Source: Corynebacterium sp. SCR221107 (GTDB lineage Bacteria > Actinomycetota > Actinomycetes > Mycobacteriales > Mycobacteriaceae). Taken from it: DNA of 64,000 nt. A program made the position numbers and the translations under genes. The DNA lies in contig NZ_CP115670.1 in the NCBI RefSeq assembly GCF_027886475.1, positions 1,302,001 to 1,366,000 of the forward strand, given 5' to 3'. The notes beneath the pieces are model-generated. The model ran no database searches and was not told where the DNA came from. It saw nothing but the letters and a program-made list of their open reading frames with translations. Of the stretch, positions 27,382-38,531 are shown one piece after another (the first letter of the stretch is position 1; each line of letters starts with the position of its first letter).

Positions 27382-28383
27382 GTGAATGGGACCAGCTACA
27401 ACCTGGGGGATCTGCCAGGTCAAAGCCTGCAAGAGGCCGCCGATGTGATCGCCAGCGAAACGCCCCTGCGCACCATCCCACGCCTACCAGGCCGCGGCCT
27501 CGGCAGCGACGCGATCGCTACTACCTTGTCCATGATCCCCGAATTGCCAATTGAAAAGGGACCCCGCTCCTGGCGGCTCACGCCGCGCCCGCAGATCCTT
27601 TCGCGACGGGTCTGGGATCGTCGCACGCGTGACCTTGACACGATCGAAGAACTCTGGGGCCAATCACCACAGGTGCAATTCGTTGCGGTTGGGCCTTTCA
27701 GCCTTGCCACCCGGATCGAGCTGTCCGGCGGTCACCTTGCTGTCACTGACCCCGGCGCCCTCCGAGACCTGTGCGAGGCCTATATCGAGGGGCTTGTTAC
27801 CCATGCCACCGACATCCAACGACGGCTGGGCGCAGACGTTGCGCTCATCCTCGAAGAGCCGGATCTCAATTCCCTGGCACAAGGAACTATCAAGGGCACC
27901 AGTGACTTTGACGTGATCCCGAAGATTTTCCCCACCACCCTCGGCGAAAGGCTGCACGGCGTGATTGCGGCCTTGCATGAAGGCGGGATGGGAATAATCC
28001 GACTCAACCAGCTGGGTTCCACACCCCGGGTCGATATTGCCCGCATCGCGGTTCCGGATGTGATCTTGCTTAGCCGCGCAGCCATTCGCGGAACGGGTCT
28101 GCTTGATGACGTTGGCCAAGCTATCAGCGAGGGAATCGGTGTGGGGATTGGCAGTATCGGAAGCAGAGACTTCCTGGATGAACAGCGCGAGAATCCCCGG
28201 CGCCACGCGGTAGCGGCTGCGCGGTTATTCGATGAACTCGCCATCAGCCGCGAAGACCTGAGCAAAGCGGAGATCATCCCCGGCGCCCCTTTGACAGACA
28301 CTAGTTTGCTCGCTGCCGCGCGCGCATTGGCCTGCGCCCGCGTGGCCAATGAGATGCTTGCCAAAGATGCGGGGGATCTCTAG
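27382..28383 (+). CDS. MetE C-terminal-like (cobalamin-independent methionine synthase family) protein
   Basis: A 333-residue protein that matches the actinobacterial protein found after mnmA and usually called vitamin-B12-independent methionine synthase family. It has a UROD/MetE-like barrel with LRTIPRLPGRG, VQFVAVGPFSLATRIEL, DVALILEEPDL and GVGIGSIGSRDF. It is half the length of true MetE and the zinc ligands (His-x-Cys ... Cys) are not visible, so it is unlikely to make methionine. A tRNA-thiolation or methyl-transfer link is suggested only by position. GTG at 27382 follows AAAGGAAA. Confidence 0.7.
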   Translation: MNGTSYNLGDLPGQSLQEAADVIASETPLRTIPRLPGRGLGSDAIATTLSMIPELPIEKGPRSWRLTPRPQILSRRVWDRRTRDLDTIEELWGQSPQVQFVAVGPFSLATRIELSGGHLAVTDPGALRDLCEAYIEGLVTHATDIQRRLGADVALILEEPDLNSLAQGTIKGTSDFDVIPKIFPTTLGERLHGVIAALHEGGMGIIRLNQLGSTPRVDIARIAVPDVILLSRAAIRGTGLLDDVGQAISEGIGVGIGSIGSRDFLDEQRENPRRHAVAAARLFDELAISREDLSKAEIIPGAPLTDTSLLAAARALACARVANEMLAKDAGDL

Positions 28384-28423
28384 TTTCCTCAACCTTCCGA
28401 ACCCCGCCACAGCGGTGGCCCCC

Positions 28424-29131
28424 TTAACCGCGCGCGCTTTGCAAAGGCCACGAGGTATTGACTGAGGAGGCATCCCGCCCCTGCCCCTCAAGGTAGCTCT
28501 TCAGGCTCGTTTGGGACTTGAAGTACTCCACCGCTTGGTACTCCATGAGTTCATTGAGGGACTTTTCCTCGATGTCGGTGACGTAGTGTTTCTTAGCTTG
28601 GACCCAGGCGATGCGCGCGGCTGCGAGGGCATCCGAGGTGGCCTCGTGCGCATTATCAATACGCACGCCATAGTGCTGGCACTGATCACTCAGGGTGCGC
28701 TTGCCGCGGCGATAAGGGTCAAGAGCCTTGTCGATGACGTAGGGATCAAAGACTGGTCCGGTGACAAGGAAGTCACCGGAGAGCTCGCGCACAACGGTGA
28801 GATCATAGGCTGCGTTAAAGACAATAAGTGTCAGCCCGTCTTCCCAGGCCTTTCTAATGATGCTGACCGTTTCTGCCAAGACTTCATCATGGGGGCGGCC
28901 GTGCGCGCGGGCATACTCGGTGGTGATGCCATGAACCCTGGTTGCCTCCTCGGGGATGTCCACTCCTGGATCGGCGAGCATCTCATAAGGGTGGACGCCC
29001 GAGGCATCGATGCGCACGAGTGCAGAGGTAACGATGCGGGCGCGGAACGGATCACTGTGCGTGGTCTCCAAATCGAAGCTCAGCACGGCCTGAGGATTAA
29101 AGCGAGCGGTTGCTGGATCAACGGAAGTCAT
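28424..29131 (-). CDS. DnaQ-like 3'-5' exonuclease (DNA polymerase III epsilon-type)
   Basis: A 235-residue DEDDh exonuclease: ExoI motif LSFDLETTHSDP, ExoII around TLIVFNAAYDLTVV, and ExoIII HEATSDALAAARI, with the His of the DEDDh type in HEATSD. The C-terminal part (YFKSQTSLKSYLEGQ) is outside the nuclease core. It can be a proofreading subunit or a stand-alone repair nuclease. TAGTGT ends 7 nt before the ATG at 29131, so the mRNA is probably leaderless. It is convergent with the MetE-like gene and divergent from ligA. Confidence 0.85.
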   Translation of the reverse strand: MTSVDPATARFNPQAVLSFDLETTHSDPFRARIVTSALVRIDASGVHPYEMLADPGVDIPEEATRVHGITTEYARAHGRPHDEVLAETVSIIRKAWEDGLTLIVFNAAYDLTVVRELSGDFLVTGPVFDPYVIDKALDPYRRGKRTLSDQCQHYGVRIDNAHEATSDALAAARIAWVQAKKHYVTDIEEKSLNELMEYQAVEYFKSQTSLKSYLEGQGRDASSVNTSWPLQSARG

Positions 29132-31718
<2,587 letters not shown>

Positions 31719-31727
31719 GAAGTTCAG

Positions 31728-31772
31728 CACCCTCGGGGAAGGCGGATTTGTGGTGCCTTAGCCCGAGGGGTG
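31728..31772. terminator. bidirectional terminator
   Basis: CACCCTCGGG ... CCCGAGGGGTG with an inner AAGGC/GCCTT stem, between convergent ligA and the ACT gene. Confidence 0.75.
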
Positions 31773-31788
31773 TCGCTGTGCTTTCGGC

Positions 31789-32454
31789 TTAGCTATCCAT
31801 GAGCTTGCCAAGGATGGTTGCGAGATTGCCGAAGTGCTCGACCTCGCTGGGCTGGTAATCGGGGCCACCGACACGGCCTAGGATAAGCAGCTCGTTGCGA
31901 TTATGCAGTGGGGCGGCGGTCAGCGCGGTGTCCAGCAGCGCCCACGACTCCGGGATCCATTTCTCGGTGTCGGGGCGAAGGACTCGCGCGGTGTCGATCT
32001 CGGGTACGTCCGGGGTGGTGCCATCGTCCTCAGGGGCAGCCGGGGAAGCGGTAACCCGGTGCAACTTGCCGTCTCCTGTGGCCAACAGGATCGCCCAGGT
32101 TGAGGTCAACACTCGGGGAATATTGTCGATGAGGTGCGCAAGCGAGTTTGCTTGGTTGCGGGCGCTGGCGACGTCGGCAAGCATGCGAATCTGGCCGCGC
32201 CGATCAACCGTCCCGCTGAAGGGCCGGATGGAATCAACCTCCACACCTTCCACATCATGCGCGGCGGTGATCAGCGCATCTGCCATGACTCCGTTGGGAA
32301 GGCTGACGACCATATCATCCATGACGGTGCCGTCGGGGAAGGCTTCGACCACGTCCACCGATTGGATATCGCCGCCGGTGCTGCCGATCGCCTCTGCTAA
32401 ATGTCCCAAGCTACCGGGGCGATCGGGCAAAAGGATGCGGATCAAGTACGACAT
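31789..32454 (-). CDS. ACT domain-containing protein
   Basis: A 221-residue protein starting with an ACT domain (YLIRILLPDRPGSLGHLAEAIGSTGGDIQSVDVVE), the fold that senses amino acids. The rest (SLAHLIDNIPRVLTSTWAILLATG ... LHNRNELLILGRVGGPDYQPSEVEHFGNLATILGKL) resembles a GAF-like sensory domain. It is conserved in this position between ligA and gatC in corynebacteria; function unknown, regulation by amino acids is likely. AGAGGT precedes the ATG at 32454. Confidence 0.78.
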   Translation of the reverse strand: MSYLIRILLPDRPGSLGHLAEAIGSTGGDIQSVDVVEAFPDGTVMDDMVVSLPNGVMADALITAAHDVEGVEVDSIRPFSGTVDRRGQIRMLADVASARNQANSLAHLIDNIPRVLTSTWAILLATGDGKLHRVTASPAAPEDDGTTPDVPEIDTARVLRPDTEKWIPESWALLDTALTAAPLHNRNELLILGRVGGPDYQPSEVEHFGNLATILGKLMDS

Positions 32455-33254
32455 GGGGATACCTCTGTAATTCTTCTATATCTATCGGGGACGTAAATCT
32501 GCTAAAGCTATGCCCGGACGTGGGAAAAGGATGGTTTTCCCAGGCGTGGACGTGGATAGAGATTTTCTTTTGTGGAACCCATCTTAGGAGCCGGGGCTGG
32601 TTATTTCGAGAGTGCAACACTCATGAGTGGCCGCCTTCGCTGGTTCTTTTGTTGAAACGTTCGGGGTCTGCAAAAGTTTCCCACCCCACCCCCGGCGCAG
32701 AATATATTCGGACCGGGCGCGAGTAAAAAATTCACTTAAAGCGAGAAACTGTGGCGCGGTCATGGTGCCCCCACACCGGCCTGGGGGAAGTGCTCCGGCG
32801 CGCATTTTTTATGCTTAACGACGTTGACCGCGCCGAATGTGACAGGTTCCACTGCGTGGCACGTCTTTTTGTGAATGCAATTGGTGCCAGAAGGAAAAGT
32901 CCATAAGCTAGGACATTCTATGTACCCGGCGGCAACTATGTCCAAGCGTTAGGCAGCGAGAAAGTTCATCCCCGGCGACAAGGCGGGGACAAGGCGACCA
33001 CGGCGATGGTTGCAAGGACAGCAGCGCAAGGCTGGGTGTCAAAAAAGAATAGGAAACAGGAAGTTATTGAGAAGTTGCAGAAATGCCAGATGCAAGAGAT
33101 TGTGGGGTGGGTGTTAAAGCCTTTGCCTGCCCTGTGAAGTACTATTGCCACTAGCACCCTGCCATAAAGCACCCATCTGCTTTTTAGCCGGGGAGTATGC
33201 GCGCGAGGGCGCGCACCAATAAACGTTGCAAAACACGTGTAAAGGATCTTTTCA
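32455..33254. other. 800-bp intergenic region before gatC
   Basis: The longest gene-free stretch of the window. It is less GC-rich than its surroundings in places (32640-32760, 33040-33180). No coding frame with ribosome binding site or domain was found and no tRNA, RNase P or tmRNA fold was recognised. TACTAT near 33139 could be a -10 box for gatC with a long leader. Confidence 0.5.
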
Positions 33255-33557
33255 GTGCCTGAGATTTCGCGCGATGAAGTCGCACACCTGGCCAAGTTGG
33301 CTCGTTTGGCCTTAACCGATGAGGAGCTCGATCGTTTCGCAGAACAGATCGACGGCATCATTGGCAACGTCAGCGCAGTTCAAAAAGTTGCCGCTGAAGG
33401 TGTCGAACCGATGAGCCACCCACACTCCATCAAGACCACCATGCGTGAGGACGTGGTCGAACAGTTGCTGACCCCGGAGCAGGCACTCGACCAGGCGCCG
33501 GCCGTCGAAGAGCAGCGATTCGTCGTTCCCCAGATCCTCGGGGAGGCAAGCGAATAA
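33255..33557 (+). CDS. gatC: Asp-tRNA(Asn)/Glu-tRNA(Gln) amidotransferase subunit C
   Basis: GatC stabilises the GatA-GatB complex that converts Glu-tRNA(Gln) to Gln-tRNA(Gln). The 100-residue protein shows [22 protein letters not shown] and the C-terminal VPQIL segment. The start is GTG at 33255, with AAAGGA 8 nt upstream. It overlaps gatA by one base (TAATGA), so they are translationally coupled. Confidence 0.96.
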   Translation: MPEISRDEVAHLAKLARLALTDEELDRFAEQIDGIIGNVSAVQKVAAEGVEPMSHPHSIKTTMREDVVEQLLTPEQALDQAPAVEEQRFVVPQILGEASE

Positions 33558-35041
33558 TGAGCAACTACCTGGTTCCGGAATCCGGACTGACCTCGCTGAC
33601 TGCCGCCGAGCTGGCAGAAAAGATCCACTCCCGCGAAGTCTCCTCCCGTGAGGTCACCCAGGCGCACCTCGACCGCATCGCTGAGGTCGATGGGGATCTG
33701 CATGCTTTCTTGCACGTCGGCGCCGATAAGGCCCTGGCCGCCGCCGACGCTGTGGACAAGGCTCTGGATGCCGGCGAGGCTCCTGCCTCCGCGCTCGCTG
33801 GTGTTCCGCTGGCGCTCAAGGACGTCTTCGTGACCACCGACGCGCCCACCACTTGCGCGTCGAAGATCCTGGAGGGCTACCGCTCTCCTTATGATGCGAC
33901 CGTAACCAAGCGCATCCGCGAGGCAGGCATCCCGATCTTGGGTAAGACCAACATGGACGAGTTTGCCATGGGTTCTTCCACGGAAAACTCCGCCTATGGT
34001 CCCACCCTGAACCCGTGGGATGTCGAGCGCACCCCGGGCGGGTCTGGCGGCGGCACCTCAGCCGCGCTGGCTTCCGGCGAGGCTCCGCTGGGTATCGGCA
34101 CGGACACGGGCGGATCGATCCGCCAGCCAGCTGCTTTGACCAACACCGTGGGCGTGAAGCCGACCTATGGTACCGTGTCGCGCTATGGCCTCGTTGCCTG
34201 CGCTTCCTCCCTCGACCAGGGCGGCCCCACCGCCCGCACGGTGCTTGACACCGCGCTGCTGCACGAGGTCATCGCAGGATATGACAAGTACGATGCCACC
34301 AGCGTCAACCGTCCGGTTGCACCGGTGGTCGAGGCTGCCCGCGAGGGCGCCAACGGAGATCTCAAGGGCATGCGCATCGGCGTGGTCAAGCAGTTCGACC
34401 GTGAGGGCTACCAGCCTGGCGTGCTCGGGCAGTTCCACAAGGCCGTTGACCAGCTCACTGAGCAGGGCGCGGAAATCGTCGAGGTCGACTGCCCGCACTT
34501 CGATGATGCGCTGGCTGCTTACTATCTCATCCTCCCGTGTGAGGTGTCCTCCAACCTCGCGCGCTTCGACGGCATGCGCTACGGCCTTCGCGTCGGCGAC
34601 GATGGCACCCACTCAGCCGAGGAAGTTATGGCGCTCACGCGTGCTGCGGGCTTTGGCCCGGAGGTCAAGCGCCGCATCATCTTGGGCACGTATGCTTTGT
34701 CTGTGGGCTACTACGACGCCTACTACCTGCAGGCGCAGCGTGTGCGCACGCTCATCGCGCAGGACTTCGCCAAGGCATATGAGTCCGCGGATGTGCTGAT
34801 TTCTCCCACCACCCCGACCACAGCGTTCAAGCTGGGGGAGAAGGTTTCCGACCCGCTGGCGATGTACAACTTCGACCTGTGCACCCTGCCGCTGAACCTT
34901 GCTGGGTTGTGTGGCATGTCGCTGCCTGCAGGACTTGCACCGGATACGCAGCTGCCTACCGGCTTGCAGATCATGGCGCCGGCCTTCCAGGACGACCGCC
35001 TCTACAAGGTGGGTGCCGCCTTCGAGGCAGGTCGGAAGTAG
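33557..35041 (+). CDS. gatA: Asp-tRNA(Asn)/Glu-tRNA(Gln) amidotransferase subunit A
   Basis: GatA is the amidase that frees ammonia from glutamine. The 494-residue protein has the amidase signature with catalytic Lys in ALKDVF, the cis-Ser segment [14 protein letters not shown] and the nucleophile Ser in [13 protein letters not shown]. It overlaps gatC by one base. gatB lies about 8.7 kb downstream, after pfkA, as in other corynebacteria. Confidence 0.97.
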   Translation: MSNYLVPESGLTSLTAAELAEKIHSREVSSREVTQAHLDRIAEVDGDLHAFLHVGADKALAAADAVDKALDAGEAPASALAGVPLALKDVFVTTDAPTTCASKILEGYRSPYDATVTKRIREAGIPILGKTNMDEFAMGSSTENSAYGPTLNPWDVERTPGGSGGGTSAALASGEAPLGIGTDTGGSIRQPAALTNTVGVKPTYGTVSRYGLVACASSLDQGGPTARTVLDTALLHEVIAGYDKYDATSVNRPVAPVVEAAREGANGDLKGMRIGVVKQFDREGYQPGVLGQFHKAVDQLTEQGAEIVEVDCPHFDDALAAYYLILPCEVSSNLARFDGMRYGLRVGDDGTHSAEEVMALTRAAGFGPEVKRRIILGTYALSVGYYDAYYLQAQRVRTLIAQDFAKAYESADVLISPTTPTTAFKLGEKVSDPLAMYNFDLCTLPLNLAGLCGMSLPAGLAPDTQLPTGLQIMAPAFQDDRLYKVGAAFEAGRK

Positions 35042-35071
35042 GGCAGACCGCCTAGTTTGAAAAATTTGTAC

Positions 35072-35130
35072 GAAACCGCTTGAGAAGGCGAGGCCTAAGC
35101 CCGCGTGCTCGGGCGGTTTCCTGCTTTTTT
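35072..35130 (+). terminator. terminator of gatCA
   Basis: GAAACCGC ... GCGGTTTC with an inner CCCG/CGGG stem, followed by CTGCTTTTTT. Confidence 0.7.
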
Positions 35131-35201
35131 CAACGACCATCGCGGCAGCGCCATTGGACTGCAAAAGGGGCTGTTGGGGAGTGGAATAGCAGGCTGCCGC
35201 C

Positions 35202-35227
35202 TTGACGTTGGTAGATGCATCTACAAT
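35202..35227 (+). promoter_or_regulatory. promoter with palindromic operator for the MFS exporter
   Basis: TTGACG (35202-35207) and TACAAT (35222-35227) flank a perfect 14-bp palindrome GTAGATGCATCTAC (35211-35224) that overlaps the -10 box. The 14-bp spacer is short for sigma-A. This layout is typical of a TetR- or MarR-type repressor site for a drug exporter. No regulator gene is adjacent. Confidence 0.6.
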
Positions 35228-35286
35228 CGTCCACGCAAAGCTACGCCGCGCACACGCCGCCCACCTAGAGCGGTGGCGACGGTGGA

Positions 35287-35297
35287 CGTCGGAAAGC
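35287..35297 (-). repeat. dispersed GCTTTCCGACG motif, copy 8
   Basis: Minus-strand copy in the 5' leader of the MFS gene, 28 bp upstream of its start codon. Confidence 0.7.
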
Positions 35298-35324
35298 ACA
35301 ATCTTGAATAAGGAGCGAAGTCGA

Positions 35325-36755
35325 ATGGCCGGGCTGTTTACACGGCGCGAAAAAGTACACGCAACACAGCTGCCCCTGCCTGAATCGCAGGCGTGGCCAG
35401 CGCTGATCGCCCTGTGCGTGGGCTTTTTCATGATCTTGCTGGACCAGACCATCGTCTCGGTCGCGACACCGGCCCTGCGCGAAAACCTCAACGCGAGCTA
35501 CAATGACGTCATCTGGGTAACCTCGGCCTACCTGCTCACCTTTGCGGTGCCGTTGCTGGTGACCGGGCGCTTGGGGGATCGCTTCGGGCCTCGCACCTTG
35601 TACATGTCCGGTATGGCAGTATTCACGCTGAGCTCTCTGGCGTGTGGCCTGTCGACGTCGATGGCCGCCCTCATCATCTCTCGCGCCGTGCAAGGCTTGG
35701 GGGCTTCCATGCTCGTGCCGCAAACGATGAGTGTGATCAACCGAATCTTTGCCAAAGAACGTCGCGGTGCCGCCCTCGGCGTGTGGGGCATGACGGCCGG
35801 GCTTGCGGGGCTGACCGGGCCCATCCTCGGTGGCGTGATCACGCAGACAATCGGGTGGGAGTGGATCTTCTTCATCAACGTTCCCTTCGGGATCCTTTCG
35901 CTGCTCATGGTGTGGCGCTACGTGCCGGTGTTCCCGCGCACCCAACGCAAGGTGGATCCGGCCTCCATCGTTTTGTCTGTCATCGCGGTGTTCTTGCTGG
36001 TCTTTGGGCTGCAGCAGGGGGAGACCGTCGGCTGGGCCTGGTGGATCTGGGTGACCATCGCCTTCGGATTGGCCTTTGCGGCCGCCTTCGTCGCCCAGCA
36101 AAATCGGGCTGAGCGCAAGGGCAATGACCCGCTCATGCCCTTGGAGCTTTTCGGCTTTCACAACTTCTCGATGGGCAACATCGGCATCTTCGCAATGGGA
36201 TTCGTCGTGGCAGGCACCCCGCTGCCCATCATGCTGTACCTGCAAAATGTCCACGGCCTTTCGCCGCTGGCCGCGGGTTCGATGATGATCCCGCAGGCGA
36301 TCACCGCACTCGTGCTTTCCCCCTTCGTGGGCAGGCTTGCCGACCGCTACTCGGCCAACCGGCTCGCCGCCGGTGGATTCGCCACCACTGCAGTGTCCTA
36401 TTTCCTCTTTTTCGCCATCATGCAGTGGGATCTTCCCCTCTGGTTGGTGCTAGTGGCCATGTTCATCAACGGCCTCGGTTCGTCTTTTGTGTGGGCACCG
36501 AACTCCACCTCCACCATGCACGACCTTTCCCCGCAGCTGATGGGTGTGGGCTCGGGCGTGTACAACACCACCCGACAGCTAGGTTCGGTCTTGGGCTCCG
36601 CCGCCATTGGCGCCGTGTTGCAATGGCGGGTGGGAGCAACCGGTTTGGGCCAAGCCTACGGTCAGGCCGTCATCGCTGCTGCAATTGTCCTAGGACTTGG
36701 TGTGTGGGCTGCGCTGAGCGCCCATCAACGCTCCGCACGACAGTCTAGTCGTTAA
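35325..36755 (+). CDS. MFS drug exporter, DHA2 (14-TM) family
   Basis: A 476-residue proton-driven exporter. It starts with a short cytosolic tail, then FFMILLDQTIVSVATPAL (motif D1 of DHA2 proteins), GRLGDRFGPRTLY (motif A), SRAVQGLGASMLVPQTM and GPILGGVI (motif C). About 14 hydrophobic segments follow. EmrB/LmrB-type multidrug export is likely; the drugs are not known. The ATG at 35325 has AAGGAG 9 nt upstream. The operator in its promoter suggests induction by substrate. Confidence 0.88.
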   Translation: MAGLFTRREKVHATQLPLPESQAWPALIALCVGFFMILLDQTIVSVATPALRENLNASYNDVIWVTSAYLLTFAVPLLVTGRLGDRFGPRTLYMSGMAVFTLSSLACGLSTSMAALIISRAVQGLGASMLVPQTMSVINRIFAKERRGAALGVWGMTAGLAGLTGPILGGVITQTIGWEWIFFINVPFGILSLLMVWRYVPVFPRTQRKVDPASIVLSVIAVFLLVFGLQQGETVGWAWWIWVTIAFGLAFAAAFVAQQNRAERKGNDPLMPLELFGFHNFSMGNIGIFAMGFVVAGTPLPIMLYLQNVHGLSPLAAGSMMIPQAITALVLSPFVGRLADRYSANRLAAGGFATTAVSYFLFFAIMQWDLPLWLVLVAMFINGLGSSFVWAPNSTSTMHDLSPQLMGVGSGVYNTTRQLGSVLGSAAIGAVLQWRVGATGLGQAYGQAVIAAAIVLGLGVWAALSAHQRSARQSSR

Positions 36756-36946
36756 GCGGCTTAATAACGGTGGATCGGCGTCGCCACTGAATACCGATTA
36801 AGGGACGATTGATGAGTGCGAGAGCAGTGTCACCAAGCCTTAGCACGTGAAAACAGGCCTCAAGCCTAGATTTTCGCCAAGGGCCAATGTATTGAAAATG
36901 AGCACGTTAATCAATCTGCGGGAGACGTCCAAAAAGGGGTAGATTC

Positions 36947-37999
36947 GTGGACATGACTATTACTGTAAAGGCTTTGCAAAAGAAGTCCCCAGATTCCCCA
37001 TTCGAGGTCGTTGAAATCGAGCGCCGCGATCCACGAGCCGATGACGTGGTCATCGACATCAAGGCCGCGGGCATCTGCCACTCGGATATCCACACCATCC
37101 GTAACGAGTGGGGCCAAGCACACTTCCCGTTGACCGTTGGCCACGAAATCGCCGGAGTGGTCTCTGCGGTAGGCTCCGCCGTGACCAAGTTCAAGGTGGG
37201 CGACCGCGTAGGCGTGGGTTGCCTGGTCAATTCCTGCGGCGAGTGTGAACAGTGCCGCGCCGGCAATGAACAGGACTGTCTCAACGGTGCGGTGGGCACA
37301 TACGACTCGAAGGATGTCGACGGTACCATTACCCAGGGCGGATACTCCCAAAAGGTGGTGGTCAACGAGCGCTTCGTGTGCACCATCCCTGATGCTTTGG
37401 ACTTTGATGTGGCCGCTCCATTGTTGTGCGCTGGAATTACCACCTACTCGCCACTGGCGCGCTGGAATGTGAAACCCGGTGACAAGGTAGCCATCGTCGG
37501 CCTCGGCGGCCTGGGGCACATGGGCGTCCAGATCGCGGCCGCACGTGGCGCCGAGGTGACCGTGCTTTCGCGTTCGTTGAAGAAGGCTGAGGCAGCCGCC
37601 GAGTTAGGTGCGCACCGTACCTTGGCCACCAGCGAAGATGGCTTCTTCAGGAAGTACAAGGGCGAGTTCGACTTCATCTTGTCTACTATTTCCGCACCGT
37701 ATTCCCTGCGTGACTACCTACGTCTTTTGAAGCCCCACGGCATCATGTCTGTGGTGGGACTGCCTCCGGAGGAGATGAGTCTGCCTCTAGGATCCCTCAT
37801 CGGAGGCGGCAAAGTGCTGACTGGATCCAATATCGGTGGTATCCGCGAGACTCAAGAGATGCTCGATTTCTGTGCTGAGCATGGGCTCGGTGCCGTCATT
37901 GAAAAGATCGGCGTTGACCAGGTCGACGAGGCCTATGACAGGGTTGTCGCCGGCGATGTGAAATTCCGCTTCGTCATCGATACGGCAACCTTCGAATAA
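36947..37999 (+). CDS. zinc-dependent alcohol dehydrogenase (AdhC/cinnamyl-type)
   Basis: A 350-residue NADP-type medium-chain dehydrogenase. The catalytic zinc ligands are in AGICHSDIHT, GHEIAG and LLCAGITTYSPL, the structural zinc ligands in NSCGECEQCRAGNEQDC, and the Rossmann motif is GLGGLGHMGVQ. It matches the corynebacterial YahK/AdhC group that reduces aldehydes. Start: GTG 36947 has AAAAAGGGG about 7 nt upstream; the ATG at 36953 is the alternative. Confidence 0.9.
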   Translation: MDMTITVKALQKKSPDSPFEVVEIERRDPRADDVVIDIKAAGICHSDIHTIRNEWGQAHFPLTVGHEIAGVVSAVGSAVTKFKVGDRVGVGCLVNSCGECEQCRAGNEQDCLNGAVGTYDSKDVDGTITQGGYSQKVVVNERFVCTIPDALDFDVAAPLLCAGITTYSPLARWNVKPGDKVAIVGLGGLGHMGVQIAAARGAEVTVLSRSLKKAEAAAELGAHRTLATSEDGFFRKYKGEFDFILSTISAPYSLRDYLRLLKPHGIMSVVGLPPEEMSLPLGSLIGGGKVLTGSNIGGIRETQEMLDFCAEHGLGAVIEKIGVDQVDEAYDRVVAGDVKFRFVIDTATFE

Positions 38000-38014
38000 T
38001 CCCTCGGCTGCCTC

Positions 38015-38062
38015 AAGGCGGTTGTCACTGCGAGAGTGTGCTCGCGGCGGCAGCCGCCTTTT
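38015..38062 (+). terminator. terminator of the alcohol dehydrogenase gene
   Basis: AAGGCGGTTG / CAGCCGCCTT with a long loop, followed by TT. Confidence 0.6.
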
Positions 38063-38531
38063 GCGTACGCGCTTACCGTGCGGCGGCGACTTTATTAGTG
38101 GTAACCATGAGCACATCACCGGCCAACATTGATAAAGCGCCGGTGGTGTGGTCTATACACAGCGGTCGCAGGAGAGTGACGCGATTTTGGGAAGGTGGGA
38201 CCAGTCGCGCAGAGATAAAGTTCTGTTAATCTTTGTGGTTTTTCTTGTGAATGTGTTTCCACCTTTCTATCAGGGCTTTTACCCCGAGATCGCCAATATT
38301 CGCGCCGACGTTGTTAGTCCGTTTTGACCTATTTTTTCAACAGTTGCCGAGCGGGTTCGATATAACTCTTTTACAATGGAACGACTTTCCGGAAAGAAGT
38401 GACTTAGCTTACATGTTTTGGCAGTGGTTCGAAAGCAAAGGGATTCGTTTTTTCGACTCGTTGTCGCCCCGGCGGCCCCGGGAGTAGAGCGCGGGGTTGG
38501 ACGGGGGATTGCGAGAAGAGGAGTGGGGACA
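38063..38531. other. AT-richer intergenic region before the broken VWA gene
   Basis: About 470 bp, visibly richer in A and T between 38215 and 38400 than the flanking genes. No gene supported. It must have held the promoter of the VWA gene. Confidence 0.5.

Noticed and set aside
26053..28383. MnmA and MetE-like genes as a sulfur/methionine operon
   Set aside because: The 219-bp gap contains a T tract and a motif copy, and the second protein lacks visible MetE zinc ligands, so a common pathway is not supported.
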